DNA of 64,000 bases. Source: Streptomyces formicae. GTDB lineage: Bacteria; Actinomycetota; Actinomycetes; Streptomycetales; Streptomycetaceae. Both the position numbers and the translations under genes were made by a program. Position 1 is the stretch's first letter, and each line of letters starts with the position of its first letter. The stretch spans positions 4,216,001 through 4,280,000 of the forward strand of contig NZ_CP071872.1 of NCBI RefSeq assembly GCF_022647665.1, written 5' to 3'. Under the pieces are notes generated by a model. It saw nothing but the letters and a program-made list of their open reading frames with translations, had not been told where the DNA came from and did no database searches. Shown one piece after another: positions 45,078-54,495 of this stretch.

Positions 45078-45454
45078 GGCTCCACCCTCTCACCGAAAAC
45101 TTTTCTTGTCCAGACTCATCCTCCTGTCGGTGTGGGTGCCGTCGAGCGCCAGGGGCAGGGCCGTGGGCCGTCGGGGTAGCGGCGGTCTGCGCGCGGAGCG
45201 GCGCGAGCGTGCCGCCCGGGAGTGAACCCGGTCCTGGCCTCCCTCTCCCCCGTGAGGAAGGGGTCGGGCCCGGCCCTGTCCGGTAGAACGGGCCGACGCG
45301 TGGCATCTGTGCCACGGCCCGCGCGAGGCGGTGGGGGCAGCGCCTGGTACCGGGGCGTGCACTGCGTCGGGCAGAGTGGTCGTGGACATGCCGTAGGTAC
45401 GGTGTGCGACAACACCGGCCGCGCGGGCGGCGGTTCACTTCGGGAGGCATCGGG
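45078..45454. other. Divergent intergenic region
   Basis: Between the leftward ArsR/SRPBCC operon and the rightward P450 operon, so it should carry both promoters. It contains a small stem GTGGCA-tctg-TGCCAC at 45300-45315. Nothing else stands out. Confidence 0.5.
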
Positions 45455-46864
45455 ATGACCGCAGGAGCCACTGTTCCCGGACGGGACGCCACCGGGGCGG
45501 GGCGGACGCCGGCTCCGGCCGTCGTGGCCGGGCCGCGGCGGATGCCGGGGCTCGGCAATCTGCCCGCCTTCGCGCATGACCCGCTCGCGTTCTTCGAGCG
45601 GCTGCGGGACCGCGGCGATGTCGTGGAGTGGCGGCTCGGACCGCAGCGCGCGCTGTTCGTGTCGCGTCCCGAGCACATCGGCGAGTTGCTGACCGGTGTC
45701 GAGACCACATTCCGCCATCCCGAGCTCGGGTGGGCGTTCAAGCTGGTCCTCGGGGACGGTGTGGTGACGTCGGAGGGCCCGGCGTGGCGGCGCAAGCGGG
45801 CGCTGGTGCAGCCCGCCGTGCGGCCGCGGCAGGTGCGGTCGTACGCGCGCACGATGGCGGAGTGCGCCGCCGCGCTGGCGCAGGCGTGGCATCCCGGGCA
45901 GGAGATCGACGTGCGACGGGAGATGCTGGCGCTCACTCAGCGGATCGCGGTGCGGACGCTGTTCGGCGCCGACACCGCGGGGCGTGAGGACGTCATCGGC
46001 GCCGCCATGGATGTGGCGCAGCAGGCGATCGGGAACGAGTTCCGGGGCCTCACGCTGTTCCTTCCGCCGTGGGTGCCCACGCCCGGCCGCCGGAAGCTGC
46101 GCAGGGCCGTCGAGGTGATCGACGCGGAGGTGGGGCGGGTGACCGGGGAGCGTCGGCGCGCCGGCGGGGAGCGGGACGACCTGCTCAGCCGGCTGCTGGC
46201 GGCGCGGGACGAGGAGGGGCTGCCGCTGTCGGACCGGGAGGTACGTGACGAGGCGGTGACGCTCTACATCGGGGGCCATGAGACGACCGGCACGACGCTC
46301 ACCTGGGCCTGGTACCTGCTGTCGCGCAGTCCCGGGGTCCGTGCGCGGCTCGGTGAGGAACTGGCGGAGGTGCTCGGGGGCCGCACGCCGGACTTCGACG
46401 ATCTGCGCCGCCTTCCGTACACCGAGCAGGTGGTGAAGGAGACGCTGCGGCTGTTCCCTCCGGTGTGGCTGATGACGGGCATCGCGCAGGAGGGCTCCAC
46501 GGTGGGCGGTCTGCCGGTCCCGGAGGGCACGGTGGTGTGGTCCAGCCAGTGGAGCGCGCACCGGGATCCGCGCTGGTTCCCGGAGCCGGAGGCGTTCCGG
46601 CCGGAGCGGTGGGACGCGGGAGCGGAGCCGGTGGTGCCTGACCACGCCTGGTTCCCGTTCGGCGGCGGGGCGCGGGCCTGTCTGGGGGCGCGGTTCGCGA
46701 TGGTGGAGGCGGTGCTGGTGCTGGCGACGCTGGCCCAGCGCTTCCATGTCGACGCGGGGCCGGGCGAGGTGCCGCCGAGGACGGGGCTGACGCTCCAGCC
46801 GGGCGCTCCACTGCGGGCGACTCTGCGGCCCGCCGGGGCCCGTGGAGTTACCGTGGCTCCATGA
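45455..46864 (+). CDS. Cytochrome P450
   Basis: This 469-residue P450 has the I-helix oxygen-activation motif YIGGHETTGTT, the K-helix ExxR in VKETLRLFPP, the PERF-like FRPERWD and the heme loop FPFGGGARACLG with its Cys ligand. The layout (MPGLGNLPAF start, WFPEPEAF region) resembles CYP102-like/CYP4-like fatty-acid or terpene hydroxylases more than the short macrolide CYPs. GGGAGG precedes ATG 45455. The next gene starts inside its stop codon (ATGA). The P450 lies about 8 kb from geosmin synthase, too far to imply a functional link. It needs ferredoxin partners encoded elsewhere. Confidence 0.95.
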   Translation: MTAGATVPGRDATGAGRTPAPAVVAGPRRMPGLGNLPAFAHDPLAFFERLRDRGDVVEWRLGPQRALFVSRPEHIGELLTGVETTFRHPELGWAFKLVLGDGVVTSEGPAWRRKRALVQPAVRPRQVRSYARTMAECAAALAQAWHPGQEIDVRREMLALTQRIAVRTLFGADTAGREDVIGAAMDVAQQAIGNEFRGLTLFLPPWVPTPGRRKLRRAVEVIDAEVGRVTGERRRAGGERDDLLSRLLAARDEEGLPLSDREVRDEAVTLYIGGHETTGTTLTWAWYLLSRSPGVRARLGEELAEVLGGRTPDFDDLRRLPYTEQVVKETLRLFPPVWLMTGIAQEGSTVGGLPVPEGTVVWSSQWSAHRDPRWFPEPEAFRPERWDAGAEPVVPDHAWFPFGGGARACLGARFAMVEAVLVLATLAQRFHVDAGPGEVPPRTGLTLQPGAPLRATLRPAGARGVTVAP

Positions 46865-47334
46865 GTGATCGCGATGCGGGGCAGACGGCGGGGCAGGGTC
46901 CGGAATCCGTGGAGATCAGCCCCTCGGGCTGGGTGGCCCAGCAGGCCCGGCTGTACGAGGAGTCGGGTGGTACGCAGGGGGCGACGATGCACGGCGCCCC
47001 GTGTCTGCTGCTCGACTACAAGGGGCGGCGGTCGGGCACCTGGCGCCGTACCGTCCTCATCTACGGCCGCGACGGCGACGACTTCCTGATCGTGGGGTCG
47101 AACGGCGGCGCCGCCCGGCATCCGCTGTGGTACGTGAATCTGCGGGACGAGCCGGAGGTCTGGCTGCGCGTCGGTGAGGAGCGCTTCCCCGCGCGCGCCG
47201 AGACGCTGTCGCCGCAGGAGAAGGCGCGGGTGTGGCCGCATCTGGTCGAGGTGTTCGGCCCTTACGCCGACTACCAGGCGCGCACGGAGCGGGACATTCC
47301 GGTGGTGCGGCTGACCCGGACCGCAAAGGGCTGA
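46861..47334 (+). CDS. Deazaflavin (F420)-dependent nitroreductase-family protein
   Basis: This 157-residue protein is of the DUF385/Ddn family: CLLLDYKGRRSGTWRRTVLI, DGDDFLIVGSNGGAARHPLWYVNL and VWPHLVEVFGPYADYQARTERDIPVV (split) are the standard blocks forming the F420-binding split barrel. Such proteins reduce quinones, nitro compounds or enones with F420H2. The ATGA overlap with the P450 stop means translational coupling, so the two probably act on the same substrate. Confidence 0.92.
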   Translation: MSDRDAGQTAGQGPESVEISPSGWVAQQARLYEESGGTQGATMHGAPCLLLDYKGRRSGTWRRTVLIYGRDGDDFLIVGSNGGAARHPLWYVNLRDEPEVWLRVGEERFPARAETLSPQEKARVWPHLVEVFGPYADYQARTERDIPVVRLTRTAKG

Positions 47335-47560
47335 CGGCTGTGCCCGTCACGGAAGTTCACCGTGGGACCGGTGACGCATGGGATGCGGAGTCGTTGGGAT
47401 TCCGCGAGACCGGTTCACCCGTGAAGCCTTTGACATATGCCGGAAGCACCACCGTATCGAGTGTTGCCAAATCCCTTACGCGTCCTCCCTCGCTGTGCAA
47501 CAGTCGTAACCGGTCCTTATCTCAGACTTGGCCGTGACGCGCCTGCCATCGGAGTACGAC

Positions 47561-49027
47561 ATGCCGTCCCATCTCTTCGCGGACCGTCCCGCCCCGCAGC
47601 CCCCCCGGCGTGGCACGGTGGACGAGCTCATCTCGCAGACCCGCCGCCTGCGCGGCGACGTGGACGCGGTGCGGCGGGACGCGGTCGTGGGCGAGGACGA
47701 CCCGCACACGCGCTGGCAGCGGGCGCTGTGCGATCTGGCGGTCCATCACCTCGACGATCTGGGCGCGCACCTGGGCCAGTTGAAGGAGGGCCTGCCCGCC
47801 CTGCCGGACTCCCCTGAGGGCGCGGAGCACCTGGACGACACCCAGGACCAGGACCAGGGGTCGTACGAGTACGAGGACGTGGCGCCGCAGGCCGGGTCGC
47901 TGCTCAGCCGGGTCGGCAGTGCGGAGTGGAACCTGCTGACGGACGAGGCCAGTTGGTCGGACGAGCTGTTCCAGATCTTCGGCCGGCAGCCGGAGAGCGG
48001 CCCGATGTCGCTGGACGAGCTGCCGTCCATGGTGTTCGCCGAGGACCAGCTCCTGCTCACGGAGCTGGTGACGGACTGTCTGATCGACGGGAAGCCGATC
48101 GACGGCGAGTTCCGCATCGTCCGGACGGACGGCCGTGTCCGCACGCTCCACATGATGGGTGAGCCGGTCCTCGACGCCGAGGGCTGCACCGCCTCGATGT
48201 GGGCGGTTTTACGGGACGTCAGCGAGCTGCGGCGCACTCAGCGCGCGGTCCGCGAGTCCCGTGACACGCTGGCCCGCAGGCAGCACATCGACCGCACGGA
48301 GCGCCGGATCGCGGTGGAGCTCCAGGAGTCGGTGCTGCCGCCGTGGCGCGGTTCGCTCTCGCTCCCGCACGACGGGCCCACGGCGCTCGACCTGGCGGGT
48401 CACTATCTTCCGTCGTCGAGCAGCGCGCTGATCGGCGGCGACTGGTTCGACGCGCTGGAACTGCCCGACGGCGGCTCGCTGTTGAGCGTCGGCGACCTCA
48501 CCGGGCATGGGGTGACCGCCACTTCGACGATGGCGATGCTGCTCGGCGCGCTGCGCGGGATGGCCGTGGCCGGGATCCGGCCGGGCGAGCTCATGGGCCA
48601 CCTCAACCAGCTGCTGGACTCCTCGGCACAGCCGGCCCTCGGCAGTGCGGTGTGCTGCCGGTACGACACGGCGACGCGCACGCTCGCCTGGGCGCAGGCG
48701 GGACACCCCGCCCCGCTGCTGTTCCGCGACGGGACGGGGTGCGCGCTGACTCCGCCGGAGGGTGTGCTGCTCGGGGCGACACCCGGGGCGGTGTACGAGC
48801 AGGCCGAGGTGCGGTTGCTCCCCGGTGATCTGCTGGTGCTGCACACGGACGGGCTGACCCGTGGCGCCGATGTGCGTGACGGGTCGGGGGTGGACCGTCT
48901 GCTCGCCCTCGCCCCCCGCTTCGCCGTCTCCCGCGGCTCGCAGGAGTGCGTGCGGACGATCGTCGAGGAGTTCGGCGAGAGCGAGCGCGAGGACGACGCC
49001 TGTGTGATGGTCGCCAGGATCGGCTAG
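47561..49027 (+). CDS. PAS-PP2C serine phosphatase (SpoIIE/RsbU type)
   Basis: This is 488 residues. An N-terminal helical region (about 1-110) includes a VDELISQTRRLRGDVDAV coiled coil. A PAS domain covers about 120-240 (WNLLTDEASWSDELFQIFGR). The PP2C/SpoIIE domain covers about 265-488 with GGDWFDALELPDGG, VGDLTGHGVTATSTMA, TDGLTRGADV and EREDDACVMVA. Unlike the phosphatase at 36,072 it lacks an HATPase domain. It probably acts on an anti-anti-sigma factor in response to a PAS signal. ATG 47561 has GGAG 6 bp upstream, which I prefer to the in-frame start 33 bp earlier. Confidence 0.9.
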   Translation: MPSHLFADRPAPQPPRRGTVDELISQTRRLRGDVDAVRRDAVVGEDDPHTRWQRALCDLAVHHLDDLGAHLGQLKEGLPALPDSPEGAEHLDDTQDQDQGSYEYEDVAPQAGSLLSRVGSAEWNLLTDEASWSDELFQIFGRQPESGPMSLDELPSMVFAEDQLLLTELVTDCLIDGKPIDGEFRIVRTDGRVRTLHMMGEPVLDAEGCTASMWAVLRDVSELRRTQRAVRESRDTLARRQHIDRTERRIAVELQESVLPPWRGSLSLPHDGPTALDLAGHYLPSSSSALIGGDWFDALELPDGGSLLSVGDLTGHGVTATSTMAMLLGALRGMAVAGIRPGELMGHLNQLLDSSAQPALGSAVCCRYDTATRTLAWAQAGHPAPLLFRDGTGCALTPPEGVLLGATPGAVYEQAEVRLLPGDLLVLHTDGLTRGADVRDGSGVDRLLALAPRFAVSRGSQECVRTIVEEFGESEREDDACVMVARIG

Positions 49028-49128
49028 AGATCGGACGGCGGAACGCACGGCGAGGCGATGTCACGGTCGCGGTCGTGCGCTGATGCGCAGGTGGCGGGCG
49101 GTCGCTTCTGGGCAGTAGCGGGCGGCTC

Positions 49129-50628
49129 TCAGATCTCCATGCCTCTGGCCCGCCTGGACGGGCTGTTGGGCAGAGCAAGCTGGATCTCCTCGCGCAGGTC
49201 CTGGATCTTCCCGTACCCGGCGTACTCTCCGGTGAGCCGGTACATCTGCCGCAGCCGGTCCCAGGTGCGGTGCGACGAGGTCTCCCCCATCGACACGAGA
49301 GCCAGCCGGGCGTACCGGTCGGCCTGCTCCGGGTCGTCGGCGATGAAGCAGGCCGACGCCAGCGAGATGTAGTCGAAGATCTTGGACCGCTGACGGCCGC
49401 CCTCGCGCAGCTCCAGCGCCTGCTTGGCGTGGCGCTGGGCGGTGGTCGCGGCGTCGGGCTCGTGCTCGTGCTCGGCGAGGGTGCGGAAGGCGAGGGCCTG
49501 CATACCGTGCAGGTCGGCCTCGTCGAACATCTGCATCCAACTCGGCGGTGGCACATCGCCCTTGTCGGAGACGAAGAGCTCCTCGGCCTCGCCGAGAGTG
49601 CGGCGCATGGCCTGGCCCTTGCCCATGGATGCCTGTGCCCAGGCCTCGATGGTGCGCAGCATCGCGTGTGTACGCGGCAGGGTCTGCTCGCCCGAGCCGG
49701 ACTTGGCGAGCTTCATCAGGTCGAGGGCGTCGTCCGGGCGGCCCAGGTGCACCATCTGGCGGGCGGCCCGGGAGAGCGCTTCGCCGGCGCGCGGGCGGTC
49801 GCCGCCCTCACGGGCCGCGTGGGCGGCGATGACGAAGTACTTCTGGGCGGTGGGTTCGAAGCCGACGTCGTGGGACATCCAGCCGGCGAGCACGGCGAGG
49901 TTGGCGGCGACGCCCCACAGGCGCCGCTGGAGGTGGTCGGGGTGGCGGTAGGCGAGCATGCCGCCCACTTCGTTGAGCTGGCCCACGACGGCCTTGCGCT
50001 GGAGGCCGCCGCCGCGGGCGGCGTCCCAGGCGCGGAACACTTCGACGGAACGCTCCAGCGCCTCGATCCCCTGCGACCCGATGGGGGCGGCCTCGTAGCG
50101 GTCGTACCCAGCGGGGTCGGCGTGCAGGGGATCGTCGATGCGGGGGGCGTCGGCGTGGAGTGCGGGGTCGGTGTGGAGCCAGTCGTGCATGGCGCTGCTG
50201 AGTGCGGAGCCGGCGGCGAGCGCGGCGCCCGCGCCCACCAGGCCGCGTCGGTTGAGCATGAGGTCCATTCCCGTGAATTCGGTGAGGACCGCCGCCGTAC
50301 GTTCGGGCGCCCATGGCAGGCCGTCAGGGTTCTGCGTGGTGCTGACGTCTTGCCGTTTCCCGGTGCGTTTCTGCCGTACGAAACCCAGGTCCTCGATGGT
50401 CACGACACGGCCGAGGCGCTCGGTGAACAGAGCTGCCAGCACCTTGGGCACCGGTTCGCGCGGGGTCTCCCCCATGTCGATCCAGCGCCGCACCCGCGAG
50501 GTGTCGGTCGCCAGCTGCGGGTGGCCCATGGCCGCCGCCTGCCGGTTCACGAGCCTCGCGAGTTCGCCCTTGGACCAGCCGGCGAGGCCGAACAGGTCGG
50601 AAAGGCGGGTGTTGGGTTCTCCGGTCAC
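49129..50628 (-). CDS. NsdA-like regulator (HTH plus TPR-like repeats)
   Basis: This is about 499 residues. The N-terminal HTH-like segment (LAGWSKGELARLVNRQAAAM, then TDTSRVRRWIDMGETPREPV, LAALFTERLG) and the following GLVGAGAALAAG helix match the start of Streptomyces NsdA-type proteins. About 300 residues of helical TPR-like repeats follow (WMSHDVGFEPTAQKYFVIAA, HLGRPDDALDLMKLA, HAMLRTIEAWAQASMG). NsdA of S. coelicolor is a negative regulator of differentiation and antibiotic production; this may be a paralogue. The start is GTG 50628 with GGGGGC upstream. It is divergent from the phosphotransferase-fold gene and convergent with the PP2C gene. Confidence 0.8.
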   Translation of the reverse strand: MTGEPNTRLSDLFGLAGWSKGELARLVNRQAAAMGHPQLATDTSRVRRWIDMGETPREPVPKVLAALFTERLGRVVTIEDLGFVRQKRTGKRQDVSTTQNPDGLPWAPERTAAVLTEFTGMDLMLNRRGLVGAGAALAAGSALSSAMHDWLHTDPALHADAPRIDDPLHADPAGYDRYEAAPIGSQGIEALERSVEVFRAWDAARGGGLQRKAVVGQLNEVGGMLAYRHPDHLQRRLWGVAANLAVLAGWMSHDVGFEPTAQKYFVIAAHAAREGGDRPRAGEALSRAARQMVHLGRPDDALDLMKLAKSGSGEQTLPRTHAMLRTIEAWAQASMGKGQAMRRTLGEAEELFVSDKGDVPPPSWMQMFDEADLHGMQALAFRTLAEHEHEPDAATTAQRHAKQALELREGGRQRSKIFDYISLASACFIADDPEQADRYARLALVSMGETSSHRTWDRLRQMYRLTGEYAGYGKIQDLREEIQLALPNSPSRRARGMEI

Positions 50629-50861
50629 GTCAAGCCCCCAGGTTCCTCGGCTGAGTTGACAGTAACCCCCTGTCAGATGCTGGGCGACTATTCGCCAGGG
50701 TTCGCCAGGGTCCGCCAGATGGTGTGCCACCCGCGAGCCGGTGTCAGGTAGGAACGCGCCACCCCGCCCCGGCGGCCCGGCCGCACTCCCCAGGGTGCAG
50801 AAGGCTTCCGGAGCGGGCGACGTACGCGACTTGTCGGCACACGAAGGGATCTGTCTCGCCC

Positions 50862-51983
50862 ATGTACACAGCATCGTCCTCCGTGTCCGCCCCGCCCCGG
50901 CCGCAGCGTTCCGTACCGGTGGGCGGCAGGCCGTTTCTCGACCCCTCCCCGGCCGGGAGGACGGCACGGCGCTGGCCGCCGGCCGCCGGCCAACCGCTCA
51001 GCGGGAGAATCGACTTGTCCGGTCCCCAGGGCGCGCAGCTGCGCATGGCGATCGCGTCGGTGCACAGGATCTGCCCGGAGTTCAATCCGGTGCAGGTGCT
51101 GCGCAGGAGCGGACGCTCGGTCCTGCTCGTCGGCAGCACCGGGCGCGCGACGGCGGTCGCCAAGTGTTTACTCGACCAGTCACCGGTGTGGGCCGAGCGG
51201 TTCCGGCACGAAATAAGTGCTTACCGTGCGTTCGTCCGGCACCGCCCGCCGGTGCGGGCGCCGCGGCTGATCGCCGCGGATCCGGAGAACTGCACGCTGG
51301 TGATCGAGCGGATGCCCGGCCGTCCGGCCGCCCTGGCGAGGCATCCCTCGGAGGCTCCGCCGCGTGCGGACGTGCGGGCGGCGCTGGGTGCGATCGCCCG
51401 GCTGAACTCGTGGCGGCCGCCTGCCGGGATGTTCGACGCCCCGCTGGACTACGCCTCGCGGATCGCGCGCTATCACGAGCTGGGACTCTTCACCGACCGT
51501 GATCTGGGTGATCTGCAGAAGCTGCTGCACGGCCTCGCTCAGGCGAGCGGCCGGCAGGGTGTGGGCCAGTTCTGCCACGGTGACGCCCTGCTGTCGAACA
51601 TCCTGCTGGCGCCGACGGGTCCGGTGCTCGTCGACTGGGAGCACGCGGGCTGGTATCTGCCCGGGTACGACCTGGCGACGCTCTGGGCCGTCATGGGCGA
51701 CGCCCCGCTGGCCCGGCGGCACATCAGCCAGCTGGCCCAGCAGTCGGGCCCGGCGGCCCGGGACGCGTTCCTGGTCAACCTGATGCTGGTGCTGACCCGG
51801 GAGATCCGGACGTACGAGACGGCGGTGCAGCGGACGATGCGGGAGGCGGCTCCGGCCGGGACCGTACCGCCGGGGCCCGGTGCGGTCTCGTCCGGGGAGG
51901 AGCAGCGGCTGCTGTTGCGGCGGCTGCACGACGACTGCGCGCTGGCACGGCGGGCCGTGCGCGCTGCGGTCGGCACTCGCTGA
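50862..51983 (+). CDS. Aminoglycoside-phosphotransferase-fold protein
   Basis: This is 373 residues. The kinase-like fold has NPVQVLRRSGRSVLLVGST (glycine-rich region), TAVAKCLL (ATP-binding Lys), the catalytic loop FCHGDALLSNILLAPTGP and the metal Asp in VLVDWEHAGWYLPGYDLATLWA (split). All catalytic residues are present. APH-fold proteins phosphorylate antibiotics, choline or sugars, or act on proteins, and nothing points to resistance here. The first 50 residues are a Pro/Arg-rich extension. ATG 50862 has GAAGGGA about 12 bp upstream. Confidence 0.85.
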   Translation: MYTASSSVSAPPRPQRSVPVGGRPFLDPSPAGRTARRWPPAAGQPLSGRIDLSGPQGAQLRMAIASVHRICPEFNPVQVLRRSGRSVLLVGSTGRATAVAKCLLDQSPVWAERFRHEISAYRAFVRHRPPVRAPRLIAADPENCTLVIERMPGRPAALARHPSEAPPRADVRAALGAIARLNSWRPPAGMFDAPLDYASRIARYHELGLFTDRDLGDLQKLLHGLAQASGRQGVGQFCHGDALLSNILLAPTGPVLVDWEHAGWYLPGYDLATLWAVMGDAPLARRHISQLAQQSGPAARDAFLVNLMLVLTREIRTYETAVQRTMREAAPAGTVPPGPGAVSSGEEQRLLLRRLHDDCALARRAVRAAVGTR

Positions 51984-52354
51984 CCGTCAACGGCGGCGAA
52001 CAGCCGCTATGAGGGGGAAGAGCGCTGTGCGTCCAGTGCCGACACACTGGGCGCGCAGCGTTCTGTCGTTTTCCGCCGCGCACCCGAGGGCCGAAGCGGG
52101 CTCGCACGTTCCTCAAGCGTGAGCTGCGGGTCGCGCGCCCGGCGCGGGCCGAGTCCTGACGCGGGCCCGAGTCCTCACGGGGCTCACTGGCGAGGACTCG
52201 TCCTGGTCATTGGTCGACGCCACTGACGCGCCGCAGGCCGGGACCCTTCACCGGTGACGGTAAATCGCCCGCCGTTGTGCCTCATTGACGGATCGTCCGG
52301 GAGCCGCTACCCCTGGACGGGTCCCTCGCGCACCATCCGTCACTGGAGGCTGCA
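51984..52354. other. Intergenic region
   Basis: Holds the hairpin at 52168-52200 and the promoter region of the amidase. No gene is visible. Confidence 0.5.
52168..52200 (+). terminator. Hairpin after the phosphotransferase-fold gene
   Basis: Arms CGAGTCCTC (52168-52176) and GAGGACTCG (52192-52200). A third copy of GAGTCCT at 52151-52157 could compete for the right arm. It lies 185 bp past the stop codon. Confidence 0.45.
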
Positions 52355-54313
52355 TTGCAGGCATCCGCCCTCGTCCGACCGAGAAGAGCGCGCAGCCGGG
52401 GGGCGGTGGTCGCGGCGCTGCTGCTGACGCTCGGCTCGGCCGCCCCGTCCGCCACCGCGGAGCGGCCCGGGCCCGATGCGCTGCAGCGGGACTTCGCCGC
52501 CGCGGCCGCCGAGTACTCCGTGCCGGAGAGTGTGCTGCTGGCCGTCTCGTATCTCCAGTCCCGCTGGGACGGGCACGGTGGTGCGCCGAGCGTCACCGGC
52601 GGGTACGGGCCGATGCATCTGACCGACGCCCGGGCGGCCCTCGCGGACGCACCGCACCACTCGCACGAGGGTGAGGACCCGCGCGGGGACACCGCCCGGC
52701 CGGTGCCGGCTCCGCGCGTGGATGCCGACGTCCCGGACCTGTCCGCGCTCCCGGCCCGGCTGCGGACGCTGGAGCGCGCCGCGGCGCTCACCGGCATCCC
52801 GGCGGAGCGGCTGCGCACCAGCCCCGGGGCGAACATCCGGGGCGGCGCCGCCCTGCTCGCCGACGCGCAGCGGAAGCTGGGGCAGGAGCCGAGCGCGGAT
52901 CCGGCGGACTGGTACGGGGCGGTGGCGCGCTTCTCCGGCGCCGACGACACGGCCACGGCGAGGACGTTCGCCGACGATGTGTACGACGTCATCCGGTCCG
53001 GTCCCGCCCGCGTCACCGACAGCGGCCAGCGGGTCGCCCTGGCCGCCGACTCCGCCGTACGGCCGGACACGGCGACCGCCGCCGGGCTCGGGCTGCGGAC
53101 GGTGGACGCGGATCTGACGGAGTGTCCGCGGTCGGTGGCGTGCGAGTGGATCCCCGCGCCGTACGAGGAGTTCGGCGAGGGGGACTACGGCAACCACGAC
53201 AAGGCGCAGCGGCCCGGGTCGCAGTCGGTCGACTACATCGTCATCCACGACACCGAGGCGAGCTGGGACACCACCCTCCAGTTGGTCCAGGACCCGGAGT
53301 ACGTGTCGTGGCAGTACTCGCTGCGCTCCTCCGACGGGCACGTGGCCCAGCACCTGCGGCTCAAGGACGTCGGCTGGCACGCCGGGAACTGGTTCGTCAA
53401 CGCCAAGTCGATCGGCCTGGAGCACGAGGGCTTCCTCGTCAACCCCGACGCCTGGTACACGGAGGCGATGTACCGGACGTCGGCGCGCCTCGTGCGCTAT
53501 CTCGCCCATCGGTACGACATCCCGCTCGACCGGCAGCACATCATCGGCCACGACAACGTGCCGGGCACGGTGCCGTCGACGATCCCCGGGATGCACACCG
53601 ATCCGGGTCCGTACTGGGACTGGGCGCACTATTTCACGCTCCTCGGCAGGTCGTTCGTGCCGACGGCGGGCCCGGGTGCGGCCGTGGTGACGATCCGTCC
53701 GGACTACGGGAGCCATCGGCCGGCGTACACGAGCTGCGCGAAGCCCGCAGACGCGTGTGCCCCGCACGGTTCGGGCGCGGTCCGGCTGCACACGGCGCCG
53801 GAGGCGTCGGCCCCGCTCGTGAAGGACGCCGGTCTGCGGCCGGACGGCGCGGACTCCACGGACGGCGTGAACGACACGGGGGCGCGCGCCTCGACGGGCC
53901 AGCAGTACGCGGTCGCGGAGCGGCGCGGTGACTGGACGGCGATCTGGTACCTGGGGCAGAAGGCGTGGTTCCACAACCCCCGTTCGCAGCCGACGGCCGT
54001 GGGTGCGCGGGCCGCGGTCCTCACCCCGCGGGAGGGCCTCGTCGAGGTGCCGGTGTACGGGCGCGCCTACCCGGAGGCGTCGGCGTATCCGGCGGGTGTG
54101 CCGGTGCAGGCCGTGACGCCTCTGCCGTACAAGCTGCTCGCCGGGCAGCGGTACGTGGCCGGTGAGCGGACGCCGGGCGAGTACTACTACGCGACGACGT
54201 ACGACACGAGCGGGCACACGGTGGTGCGCGGCCAGGAGGTGTACTACGAGATCCAGTTCGGGCACCGGGTCGCGTTCGTGAAGGCGGCGGACGTGCGCGT
54301 GCTGAGCCGGTAG
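52355..54313 (+). CDS. Secreted N-acetylmuramoyl-L-alanine amidase, multidomain
   Basis: This 652-residue exported protein has a signal peptide (about 1-35, GAVVAALLLTLGSAAPSATA). A helical domain (about 40-225) resembles a transglycosylase-like scaffold (VPESVLLAVSYLQSRWDGHGG). The amidase_2 domain (about 285-430) has zinc ligands in YIVIHDTEA, the middle segment GLEHEG, and GHDNVPGTVPSTIPGMHTDPGP (split) with its His. A C-terminal part (about 440-652) with SH3-like repeats (VRLHTAPEASAPLV, GDWTAIWYLGQKAWFHNP) probably binds the wall. It cleaves the lactam-to-peptide bond of peptidoglycan. The start is TTG 52355 with GGAGG 7 bp upstream; it is followed by a hairpin and geosmin synthase. Confidence 0.92.
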   Translation: MQASALVRPRRARSRGAVVAALLLTLGSAAPSATAERPGPDALQRDFAAAAAEYSVPESVLLAVSYLQSRWDGHGGAPSVTGGYGPMHLTDARAALADAPHHSHEGEDPRGDTARPVPAPRVDADVPDLSALPARLRTLERAAALTGIPAERLRTSPGANIRGGAALLADAQRKLGQEPSADPADWYGAVARFSGADDTATARTFADDVYDVIRSGPARVTDSGQRVALAADSAVRPDTATAAGLGLRTVDADLTECPRSVACEWIPAPYEEFGEGDYGNHDKAQRPGSQSVDYIVIHDTEASWDTTLQLVQDPEYVSWQYSLRSSDGHVAQHLRLKDVGWHAGNWFVNAKSIGLEHEGFLVNPDAWYTEAMYRTSARLVRYLAHRYDIPLDRQHIIGHDNVPGTVPSTIPGMHTDPGPYWDWAHYFTLLGRSFVPTAGPGAAVVTIRPDYGSHRPAYTSCAKPADACAPHGSGAVRLHTAPEASAPLVKDAGLRPDGADSTDGVNDTGARASTGQQYAVAERRGDWTAIWYLGQKAWFHNPRSQPTAVGARAAVLTPREGLVEVPVYGRAYPEASAYPAGVPVQAVTPLPYKLLAGQRYVAGERTPGEYYYATTYDTSGHTVVRGQEVYYEIQFGHRVAFVKAADVRVLSR

Positions 54314-54348
54314 GGAGCGGGCGCACGCATCGCTCGTCCGGCTGGGGG

Positions 54349-54368
54349 TCCGGGGGTCAACCCCCGGA
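54349..54368 (+). terminator. Short hairpin after the amidase
   Basis: Arms TCCGGGGG and CCCCCGGA with a TCAA loop, 36 bp after the amidase stop and 128 bp before geosmin synthase. Confidence 0.7.
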
Positions 54369-54495
54369 GAAATACAGCATCCGGACGGGTGATCATCGCG
54401 GTCGCGTGGGCCGGATGGGCGACGGGTAGGGCTGGCCCGTACGCGACCGGTCCGCGCGGCTCGCGCGCGGACGCACACCGAAAGGCCGGGCACGC